Source: Thermoplasmata archaeon (GTDB lineage Archaea > Thermoplasmatota > Thermoplasmata > Thermoplasmatales > Thermoplasmataceae). From it: a stretch of DNA of 25,337 bases. The first letter of the stretch is position 1; each line of letters opens with the position of its first letter. The stretch lies in the NCBI GenBank assembly GCA_021816385.1, contig JAKAYJ010000004.1, forward strand, positions 1 to 25,337. Reading direction: 5' to 3'. The notes below the pieces were generated by a model. It did not search any database. It had not been told where the DNA came from and was given only the letters and a program-made list of their open reading frames with translations. The position numbers and the translations under genes were made by a program. This document shows, in pieces, positions 6,379 to 13,630 of this stretch.

Positions 6379-6477
6379 TCATAGAGTGAAAACCAGTAGA
6401 CCTCCTCTTGAAAGTTCATTCACTGAACCACTTTTGACAGGTGTCAATTCTTGAATGCCCTTCACTATTTTTATATG
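6379..6477 (-). pseudogene. TnpB C-terminal fragment
   Basis: On the minus strand, an open segment of 32 codons ends at TGA (6379-6381). It reads IVKGIQELTPVKSGSV and then NELSRGGLLVFTL. The TPVE/TPVK motif followed by a low-complexity tail is the usual C-terminus of IS1341-type TnpB, and a right-end hairpin follows. The frame is closed just upstream, so the rest of the transposase gene is gone. The orientation is opposite to the stub at 4495, so it derives from a different insertion. Confidence 0.5.
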
Positions 6478-6502
6478 TCAATGTTTCGTATTTTTATTCA
6501 CA

Positions 6503-7075
6503 TCATTTTAATTTAGCAAGTTCCTGAAACCTGAAGCATTCCTCAATATGGTCATTCACAAGCCCTGTAGATTGCATATATGCATAACAGATAGTAGAAC
6601 CCACAAAAGTGAAACCCCTTTCGTGAAGATCCTTACTCAACGCATCCGAAAGTACAGTTCTTGATGGAATCTCTTTAACAGATTTCCAACGGTTGATTAT
6701 CGGTTCACCATGGACAAAATCCCAGACATAATTATCAAACGTTCCAAACTCATCCTGAACTTCTATAAATTTAGCCGCATTCGAAATAGCAGACCTGATT
6801 TTCTTCTCATTTCTGATTATCCCGGTATTTTTCATCGATTCATATATATTGTTCTCTCTAAATAGCGAAACTGCTTCAGGATCAAAATTTGCAAAAGCCT
6901 TCCTGAAAGAATCCCTTTTTTTCAAGACAGTAAGCCAGCTGAGACCTGCCTGGGCCCCTTCAAGAACAAGCATCTCAAAAAGGCGGTTATCATCGTGCAG
7001 TGGAACACCCCATTCCCTGTCATGGTATTCAATATATAAGGGAGTATTCCCAATATAACTCCAGGAGCAACGCAT
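6503..7075 (-). CDS. tag: DNA-3-methyladenine glycosylase I
   Basis: 190 residues from ATG 7075. It excises 3-methyladenine from alkylated DNA in base-excision repair. The start was chosen because MRCSWSY aligns with the E. coli Tag N-terminus (MERCGW) and a TATA-like AATAAATTATTG lies about 30 bases upstream; an in-frame TTG at 7123 would add 16 atypical residues. The zinc site is complete: Cys3, His18, His176 and Cys180. The substrate-recognition Glu39 (LVLEGAQAGLSW) and the TICYAYMQSTGLVNDH helix are present. The gene is intact and monocistronic. Confidence 0.93.
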   Translation of the reverse strand: MRCSWSYIGNTPLYIEYHDREWGVPLHDDNRLFEMLVLEGAQAGLSWLTVLKKRDSFRKAFANFDPEAVSLFRENNIYESMKNTGIIRNEKKIRSAISNAAKFIEVQDEFGTFDNYVWDFVHGEPIINRWKSVKEIPSRTVLSDALSKDLHERGFTFVGSTICYAYMQSTGLVNDHIEECFRFQELAKLK

Positions 7076-7156
7076 CTTTTCATGCACTATCCATGATGCG
7101 CAATAATTTATTAATTCTTTCAAAGAGATTCCAATAGATAGACAGCGTTAATTGAG

Positions 7157-7165
7157 TATATTTAT
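7157..7165 (+). promoter_or_regulatory. TATA-like box of the broken copper ATPase
   Basis: TATATTTAT lies about 26 bases before ATG 7189, which has no Shine-Dalgarno. This suggests a leaderless transcript, so the first YHS ORF may still be expressed. Confidence 0.4.
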
Positions 7166-7188
7166 CTATTACCAAGAAATTATCCTGT

Positions 7189-8026
7189 ATGGCAAAAGAT
7201 GTAATGTGTGGTATGAAAGTGAAGGAAGACACTCAGTTTACAAGCCAATTTCAGGGGAAAACATTCTACTTCTGCAGCAGCAACTGCAAGACTGAATTCG
7301 ATAAGAATCCACTGAAACACAGCAGATAATCGGTGCATATATACCCACAGATCCTGTATGCTGTATGTTTGTACCGGAAAACAGTGATATTTTTTATAAA
7401 ATTGATATGGAAACTTACTATTTCTGTTCAACTGCTTGCAGACAGGTATACAGTTCTCCGGAACTTGAATATTCAAAACTCAGGAAACAACTCACTGTAG
7501 GCTGGTTACTTTTCATTCCTGTATTATTGATAAGTTATGCAATACCCTCCTCATATTTTGCAGGAATATTATATGAAGACTACATGCTACTTGTTCTCTC
7601 ATTTCCAGTGCAGTTTTATTCTGGACTTTGTTTCTACCAGTGAGCTCATCATGCTGTCAAAAGTTTAACGGGAAAATTAGAGCTTCTCGTACTATAGGAA
7701 CTTTAACGGCTTTTATTTTCTCAGCATTTGTAACGCTCAGTGGGATGGCAAACAGGTTTGATGTTTTCTTTGATGCATCTGTGTTTATCGCAAACAAAAC
7801 TATTTCAAAGATAAAACAGAACATGGCTTGGGCAGTTGGATACAACATCTTGCTTATACCTGTTGCAGCAGGAGACCTGATCCCATTCGCTGATCTCTCG
7901 ATATTCTTTGTATTGCCTATGATTTCTGCCTTTGAAATGGGTATGAGTTCAACTTCTGTGGTTATAAACTCATTATTTCTGAGAGGGAAGATTGACAGGG
8001 CCCGGAAAAATGCGAAAGGGTGTTAA
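7189..8026 (+). pseudogene. Copper-transporting P1B-type ATPase with two YHS domains, broken and internally deleted
   Basis: Three pieces in three frames make one ancestral gene. Piece 1 (7189-7329, 46 codons) is a YHS metal-binding domain with DVMCGM and FYFCSSNC. Piece 2 (from about 7330 to 7646) reads IGAYIPTDPVCC, a second YHS domain whose conserved DPVCGM has become DPVCCM, then YYFCSTAC and the first membrane helices ending FPVQFYSGLCFYQ. Piece 3 (7660-8026) has GTLTAFIFSAFVTL and FFDASVFI, then jumps near 7790 directly to KIKQNMAWAVGYNILLIP and MSSTSVVINSL, the C-terminal helices of CopA/CopB. The actuator, phosphorylation (DKTGT) and nucleotide domains are missing. The product cannot pump metal. 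The isolated YHS ORF could survive as a small metal-binding protein. Confidence 0.85.
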
Positions 8027-8030
8027 TTTA

Positions 8031-8050
8031 CCAATTCTTGCCTGAATTGG
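8031..8050 (+). terminator. Hairpin after the ATPase relic
   Basis: CCAATTC (8031-8037) and GAATTGG (8044-8050) form a perfect 7-bp stem with a six-base loop, 5 bases after the last stop. There is no strong T-run directly behind it. It is a candidate transcript end or a remnant of the rearrangement. Confidence 0.35.
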
Positions 8051-8123
8051 TGATATAAATCGTCGATTGATGAATCCCATTGAAGGAGACCTATAAATCA
8101 TGTTTATCAGTTTAGTCTATGCG

Positions 8124-8240
8124 CTATTGCATGATTTGGAGGTATTCTATCACCTTTTCTGCGAATTTATGTCTTGTTAGACATACTATCAATTTTTCCT
8201 TGTAAGGAAGGTTCACCCGATTGAGAAGATTTAGTGCCAG
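8124..8240 (-). pseudogene. Short minus-strand coding-like fragment
   Basis: Within the 334-base gap 8027-8360, the minus strand has 38 open codons ending in TAG (8124-8126). They read NLLNRVNLPYKEKLIVCLTR and then HKFAEKVIEYLQIMQ. The composition is protein-like and helical, but there is no good start and no family is recognised. It may be the C-terminal leftover of a lost gene. The rest of the gap holds the 8031-8050 hairpin and the AT-rich leader of the next gene. Confidence 0.25.
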
Positions 8241-8360
8241 TTATGGTTTGGATCAGATTGAATATGCCTAAATTTTATGAAAACTAATATTTTCTTTAGT
8301 ATGCAAAACGTTTTTAGTTAAATCGTATTGTAAATTAAACTATAAGAACAGGTGAATTGA

Positions 8361-10034
8361 TTGAGTAATAACCAACAAGAGCAGTTGGAAATAATTTGGG
8401 AAAAGAACTATCCGAATAACGCGAAGAGAAGAATTGAAATTCCAGAAGTATCCATTTACCAGTTGTTTAAGGAAGCTGTAAAAAACTATGGCCCGAAGGA
8501 AGCCATATGCTTTTATAACATAACGAAGACTTATTCAGAAATTGAAATTGACGTTGAAAGAATCGCATCTGGTTTATCTGCACTCGGGCTAAAACGTGGT
8601 GATAAACTTGCAGTTCTTCTACCCAATTGTCTTCAGTATGTTTATATCTTTTTTGCCTGTTCAAAGTTAGGGGTAACATTAGTCAACATTAACTCTTATT
8701 TCACTTTCAACGAGATTAAGAATTTAATAAGTATCACAAAGGCAAAAACAATATTTGTCTTTGTGGAATATATCACCAAGATAATCGATCTTTTCCCAAT
8801 TGCTCTTGATAAAATAATTATCGTGAGGACTGAACTTTATTTTACACACATATTAAATTCGATTCCAGGGTTGAAAACTCTGTTGATTCATGATGAACTT
8901 CCCAGAGATAAGAACATTATGTTCATGATCGATGTCGGGAAGAATCTACCTCCGGTTGATGAGGTCCCAGTAGACCCTAAAAAGGATATCGCACTTATTC
9001 ATTTTACTGGTGGAGTGACAGGAATACCAAAGGGGGCAGCAATTTCTCATTATAACCTTATTTCAAACATTTATATCCTGAATGAATGGTTAAAGGATGC
9101 AAACAAGGAAGAGCTGGCAGTCATAGGAACTACGCCATATTTCCACGTTTTTGGCATCTCTTTTACAATGATCTTACCAATGTTTTTTGGAGCAAAAATA
9201 GAACTCATTACGCACCCAGAAGATCTTAATTCAATAATAAATGCGATTGAGAAAAATCACAACACATTCTATCCCGATCTTCCGGCGAGATTCAGTGCAT
9301 TTCTGGAAGATATGCACATCAGGAAAATCTCGGTAAATGGGACACTGAGGGTAATGTCCGGGGCATCAATGCTTTCTGAATCAGTGAGAACAAATTTCAA
9401 GAGTAAATTTGGCATAAAACTGTATCAGGGTTATGGCATGACCGAATCCCCCATAGTTTCCCTGTGCCCTTTCGATGATGATGTGGACAGAGGCAGTTCG
9501 GTAGGGTTGCCTCTTCCAAACACATCTGTAAGGATCGTGGACTTGAAAACAGGCATAAACGATATGCCTCTGGGTGAAAGTGGGGAACTGATAGTAAAGG
9601 GGCCCCAGGTCATAAAGGAATACCTGACAGATACAATAAATAAACCTGCAGTTAAGGACGGGTGGTTATACACGGGAGATATGGCCAGAATTGATGAAAA
9701 TGGTTTCATATACATAACTGGCAGAAAAAAGGAACTCATTCTGGTGTCAGGAATGAGCGTTTATCCGTATGAGGTTGAGAAATTCATAAAATCAAATCCC
9801 AAGGTTGAGGAATGTGCAGTTGTAGGAATGCCTGATCTTATGACAGAAGAAGCAGTAGTTGCATTCATTGTTATAAAAAATAGCAGAACACTGACCACGG
9901 AAGAAATTATGGATTATTGTCGTAAAAATATGGCAAAGTATAAGGTGCCCCAGGTTGTATTATTTGTTGATCATCTTCCAAAAAACGTTCTTGGGAAGGT
10001 TTTGAAAAACGAATTAAAGAAATTGGTGAAATGA
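8361..10034 (+). CDS. Acyl-CoA ligase (AMP-forming), copy 1
   Basis: 557 residues. It activates a carboxylic (probably fatty) acid to acyl-AMP and then acyl-CoA. TTG 8361 was chosen because AGGTGA at 8350-8355 is well placed and the N-terminus aligns with the paralog at 11838 (E-I-ERNYP then IEIPEVSIY). The adenylation motif at about 216-225 reads TGGVTGIPKG, with Val where Thr is usual. YGMTESP, YTGDMARIDENG and GRKKELILVSGMSVYP are intact, and the catalytic Lys of the C-terminal domain is K546 (LGKVLKNELKK). It is closest in style to long-chain fatty-acid ligases, though archaeal membranes lack fatty acids; substrate unknown. It lies 127 bases before a flippase. Confidence 0.85.
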   Translation: MSNNQQEQLEIIWEKNYPNNAKRRIEIPEVSIYQLFKEAVKNYGPKEAICFYNITKTYSEIEIDVERIASGLSALGLKRGDKLAVLLPNCLQYVYIFFACSKLGVTLVNINSYFTFNEIKNLISITKAKTIFVFVEYITKIIDLFPIALDKIIIVRTELYFTHILNSIPGLKTLLIHDELPRDKNIMFMIDVGKNLPPVDEVPVDPKKDIALIHFTGGVTGIPKGAAISHYNLISNIYILNEWLKDANKEELAVIGTTPYFHVFGISFTMILPMFFGAKIELITHPEDLNSIINAIEKNHNTFYPDLPARFSAFLEDMHIRKISVNGTLRVMSGASMLSESVRTNFKSKFGIKLYQGYGMTESPIVSLCPFDDDVDRGSSVGLPLPNTSVRIVDLKTGINDMPLGESGELIVKGPQVIKEYLTDTINKPAVKDGWLYTGDMARIDENGFIYITGRKKELILVSGMSVYPYEVEKFIKSNPKVEECAVVGMPDLMTEEAVVAFIVIKNSRTLTTEEIMDYCRKNMAKYKVPQVVLFVDHLPKNVLGKVLKNELKKLVK

Positions 10035-10161
10035 TTCAGTTTTCCCGGAACTTATCTTCGAGCAATGCCATGAATAAAAAATGAATTTACACGGGCTTCC
10101 TCGTTTAATCTCTGAATATTGGTTTTAGTTAACTTTAAGCGGAAATTTACATTACCTCGAC

Positions 10162-11724
10162 GTGTTTGCCCAGAGATCACCAATTGTCATAATCCAGAAC
10201 ATTCTCAGTGCGATTTTTGGCATGACAGGAATGTTCTTCATTATAAAGTATATAGGGACTACCAGTTGGGGATTTCTCGCCTTTGGTATAGGATTTGTGG
10301 GTATATTTACAATAATTGGCGATCTTGGTTATTCTACCGCTCACACCATAAATATAACACATGGTGAAAACATTGAGGAATGCAACGGAACATATCTCTC
10401 AATCAAGCTTGTGATGGGGGCTGTTTTCTCAATTATTGTTATCATATCACTTTTCATATGGACTGAGATACTTCACAAAGGTTTTCAGTCACCTGTTGAG
10501 TACTGGGTGATCATAGCACTCATACCGTACTTCTTTTTTAAGAACATGACTGTCTTCAGTTCAGCCTATTATGTGGCAACACTAAAATCCGTGAGAAATT
10601 CAATACCGCCACTGGTTGAAGCAGTATTCAGGAATTCAGTTTTCATCATTATGGCACTGTTGATTGGAACCCACCCATCACTTTATGGATATGTTGATGC
10701 ATTGTATTTAGCTATCGTTTACAGTGTTTCATATACATTATTCTTTGTGGTTTCAATAATGCTTGGAAGGCCATGGAAGATTGGCAGGCCAACAAAAAGG
10801 ATGTTAAAAATATATTCAAAAATTGCACTTCCGCTGATATTTGCGCTATCAGTTGGGGCGGTGAGTGGAAATATAGATAAGGTGGTAATTCAATTCTACT
10901 GGCATGCGACCGCCACTGGAGCATTCTACACCTCTCAGACCATTGCAGCACTTATCACCACACTCTCGGCATCATTATCTATGTTCTTCATGCCTCTTCT
11001 GATCAGGTATCAGAAAACATCAGGAAAGGAAAAACATAATGAGTCTATACATGAATTTGAAAGGCTCATATCTCTTTATACTCTTCCACTTGTTGTACCA
11101 TTGTCACTTCTATCAGTTGATGTAATGAATATATTCACTGCAAATTACATGGCTTACAACATCATGCTTTCGCTTCTTGCATGGAGGGCTTATTTCAGTG
11201 CCATCAACACACCATATAACTCAGCAATAATAAGCAGGAAAAAGACAAGACTTATTGCCGGAGTAGACACGATGTTGATTTTTTTCAATATTGTTCTTAT
11301 TTTTATTCTGGTGCCTCCAGAAGTCCTGGGGACTAGCGAATACTCTATGGGGCCATTTGGAGCAGCATATGCAATGTTAATATCGGGCATTGCGTCATTC
11401 ATAATTTACAGGATAATTGTATCAAGGATGGAAAAAATTTCGTTCAATATTCGAATATTAAAACAGGCATTACCTGCAGGTGTTCAGGCAATATTCATAA
11501 TATTCATAGAAACTATCACTGTTCCAAAGAATATATTGATACTGGGTGGGATTACAGTTCTTTCAATAATAATCTATACACTAATAGCACTTCTGATTAA
11601 GGAAACATCTACTGAAGACCTTATCAGAATTGCAAAAAATTTCATTCCGGGAAATATAAGAAAGAGATTCAGGGAGGAAGAGCTTGAAACAAATGAAGAA
11701 TTCATGAAATTTACTGAAGAGTGA
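10162..11724 (+). CDS. Polysaccharide/lipid-linked glycan flippase (MOP superfamily)
   Basis: 520 residues from GTG 10162. No ribosome binding site is visible; a weak CTTTAAG about 27 bases upstream would suit leaderless transcription. An in-frame stop near 10126 limits extension. About 14 membrane helices are predicted by eye. The N-terminal IIQNILSAIFG and the segment FLAFGIGFVGIFTIIGDLGY are typical of archaeal Wzx/RfbX-type flippases. These move lipid-linked oligosaccharides across the membrane for glycoprotein or surface glycan assembly. The C-terminus is a charged cytoplasmic tail (EEELETNEEF). The flanking acyl-CoA ligases face the same way, but no glycosyltransferase is near. Confidence 0.8.
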   Translation: MFAQRSPIVIIQNILSAIFGMTGMFFIIKYIGTTSWGFLAFGIGFVGIFTIIGDLGYSTAHTINITHGENIEECNGTYLSIKLVMGAVFSIIVIISLFIWTEILHKGFQSPVEYWVIIALIPYFFFKNMTVFSSAYYVATLKSVRNSIPPLVEAVFRNSVFIIMALLIGTHPSLYGYVDALYLAIVYSVSYTLFFVVSIMLGRPWKIGRPTKRMLKIYSKIALPLIFALSVGAVSGNIDKVVIQFYWHATATGAFYTSQTIAALITTLSASLSMFFMPLLIRYQKTSGKEKHNESIHEFERLISLYTLPLVVPLSLLSVDVMNIFTANYMAYNIMLSLLAWRAYFSAINTPYNSAIISRKKTRLIAGVDTMLIFFNIVLIFILVPPEVLGTSEYSMGPFGAAYAMLISGIASFIIYRIIVSRMEKISFNIRILKQALPAGVQAIFIIFIETITVPKNILILGGITVLSIIIYTLIALLIKETSTEDLIRIAKNFIPGNIRKRFREEELETNEEFMKFTEE

Positions 11725-11759
11725 AACAAACATCTGTCGAATCAACGATATATTGGTAT

Positions 11760-11812
11760 ACATATTAAAAAATATTTAAATACAAAATAATAATATTATA
11801 AATCCAAGCAAT
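11760..11812 (+). promoter_or_regulatory. AT-rich promoter region of acyl-CoA ligase 2
   Basis: The 113-base gap contains an almost pure A/T run with AATATTTAAATAC and ATAATATTATAAATCC, good archaeal TATA candidates. It is followed by GGAG at 11823-11826 and ATG 11838. The gene probably has its own promoter with a short leader. Confidence 0.45.
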
Positions 11813-11837
11813 GAAAAGATTTTGGAGAAGATGACTT

Positions 11838-13514
11838 ATGGTACCGAATTCTACTGAACAGATCGAGGTAATTCTTGAAAGGAATTACCCGGGACATGCA
11901 AGAAGAAATATAGAAATTCCTGAAGTCTCAATATATTCCATGTTCAAAGAATCAGTAAGAAAATATAATGACAGAGATGCGATTATTTTTCAGAACAGCA
12001 AATTCACATATTCCGAACTTAATGATAATGTTGAAAGGGTGTCATCAGGACTTCATGGGATGGGACTGAAAAAAGGCGATATGATCGGTGTTGTCGTTCC
12101 CAATATGCCAGAATATGGCATTCTGTTAATAGCATGCACAAAATTGGGCATTGTACCTGTTAATATCAATCCCCTTTACACATTTAACGAAATCAATACT
12201 GTGGTTCAGAACACAAAGTTAAGAACTATATTTACCTATCTCGATTTTCTTCCAAGAATTGTTAATCTTTTTCCACTTTCGGTTGACAGAATTGTAATCA
12301 TAAGGGATTCTAACGCTTCAAGGATTCCATACAATTCTATTCCAATAATCAGAAATTTGGTGGAAAGAGGACAATTTCCTGAAGACAGTAACATTATTTC
12401 TTTCGAGAATTTGGGTGAAGGATTGCCTCCTGTTCCAGAAGAAAAAATTAACTCAAGAAATGACGGGGCATTCATTCAGTACACAGGAGGTACAACAGGC
12501 AGGCCAAGAGCGGCACTTATTTCCCACTATAACATAATGTCTAACCTGTACATTATGGATGAATGGTCAAAAAATTTATCAAAAACAGATATAGTATTCA
12601 TATCAGCGGTACCCTTCTTCCATGTTTATGGGTTGACAATATCTATTCTTCTGCCTATTTTTCTGGGTGCAAAAGTCCACATTATAATGAATCCTTTGGA
12701 TAGTGAACATATAATAAAAATTATTGAGAAAAATAATAATATTGTGTATCCTGCTATTCCTGCACTCATCAATTCACTCATTGCAGCTGCTTACGGGAAG
12801 AAAATAACACCTGCTGGATCGATATATGTGATGTCTGGTGCATCAAGTCTGCAGAATAACACTCGGGAGGCATTCAAAAATATATTTGGAATAGAAATAT
12901 ATGAAGCTTATGGCCTCACTGAAGCATCACCATCTGTGACACTATCACCTCTGGATGAAAAAATGATCAGGAATGGTTCTGTTGGAATGCCTCTCCCCAA
13001 TACCATGGTAAGGATAGTGGATCTAAAAACAAGGAACACAGATATGCCAATAGGGGAAAAAGGCGAGATCATTGTAAGGGGACCTCAGATAATCCATGAA
13101 TATCTCAATGAAGGGGTTGTTGAACAAGTTCTCAAAAATGGCTGGCTATATACGGGTGATATTGGAAAAATGGACAGTGAGGGATATCTTTACATTGTTG
13201 AAAGAAGAAAAGATATGATCCTTGTTTCTGGATATAACGTATACAGCACTGAAGTTGAAAAAGTGATAATGGCAACAAAAAAAGTTGAGGAATGCGCCGT
13301 TGTAGGCGCTCCAGATGAGAATACTGGAGAGAAGGTTATAGCATTCGTTGTGGTGAAAAATGACAAGGTACTAACGCAGGAAGAATTGATTGATTTCTGC
13401 AGTAGATATCTGGCAGATTACAAGGTTCCTTCACTTGTTTATTTTGTAGATTACCTTCCAAAAAATACACTTGGGAAGGTCCTGAAAAAAGAACTCAAAC
13501 TTCTGGTCAACTGA
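11838..13514 (+). CDS. Acyl-CoA ligase (AMP-forming), copy 2
   Basis: 558 residues from ATG 11838, colinear and clearly paralogous with the protein at 8361 over its whole length, including both termini. It has YTGGTTG at 215-221, but the loop continues RPRAAL instead of the usual PKGA. It also has YGLTEA, YTGDIGKMDSEG, VERRKDMILVSGYNVY (Glu replaces the usual Gly of GRxKD) and the catalytic Lys K547 (LGKVLKKELK). The core catalytic residues remain, so it is likely active as an acyl-adenylate and CoA-thioester-forming enzyme. The different loop residues from copy 1 suggest a different acid substrate (inference). Confidence 0.85.
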   Translation: MVPNSTEQIEVILERNYPGHARRNIEIPEVSIYSMFKESVRKYNDRDAIIFQNSKFTYSELNDNVERVSSGLHGMGLKKGDMIGVVVPNMPEYGILLIACTKLGIVPVNINPLYTFNEINTVVQNTKLRTIFTYLDFLPRIVNLFPLSVDRIVIIRDSNASRIPYNSIPIIRNLVERGQFPEDSNIISFENLGEGLPPVPEEKINSRNDGAFIQYTGGTTGRPRAALISHYNIMSNLYIMDEWSKNLSKTDIVFISAVPFFHVYGLTISILLPIFLGAKVHIIMNPLDSEHIIKIIEKNNNIVYPAIPALINSLIAAAYGKKITPAGSIYVMSGASSLQNNTREAFKNIFGIEIYEAYGLTEASPSVTLSPLDEKMIRNGSVGMPLPNTMVRIVDLKTRNTDMPIGEKGEIIVRGPQIIHEYLNEGVVEQVLKNGWLYTGDIGKMDSEGYLYIVERRKDMILVSGYNVYSTEVEKVIMATKKVEECAVVGAPDENTGEKVIAFVVVKNDKVLTQEELIDFCSRYLADYKVPSLVYFVDYLPKNTLGKVLKKELKLLVN

Positions 13515-13611
13515 TTTTGATCACTTTTGAACAACTTCGATACATTTCCTGAATAATCCATATATAATTTCATCCATGATGAATTCATCCGCAGGAAAAA
13601 CTATTTTACAC

Positions 13612-13623
13612 ACATTTAAATGT
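13612..13623 (+). promoter_or_regulatory. Palindromic AT-rich promoter element of the aminopeptidase
   Basis: ACATTTAAATGT is a perfect 12-base palindrome ending 7 bases before ATG 13631. A further inverted repeat TTCATC/GATGAA lies near 13570-13584. The first overlaps the likely core promoter of a gene without a Shine-Dalgarno site. It could be an operator, or an overlap of a TATA-like box with chance symmetry. Confidence 0.35.
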
Positions 13624-13630
13624 ACAATTA

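Noticed and set aside
7076..7123. Longer TTG start for tag
   Set aside because: Would add 16 residues not found in Tag proteins; the MRCSW start keeps the zinc-binding Cys near the N-terminus and has a promoter at the right distance.
8195..8215. TTCCTT/AAGGAA inverted repeat as a terminator or operator
   Set aside because: Short stem with a two-base loop, too small to fold well, and inside the coding-like minus-strand fragment.
10119..10367. 82-codon ORF overlapping the flippase start
   Set aside because: Different frame of the flippase N-terminus, rich in His/Cys/Trp in a non-protein-like pattern.
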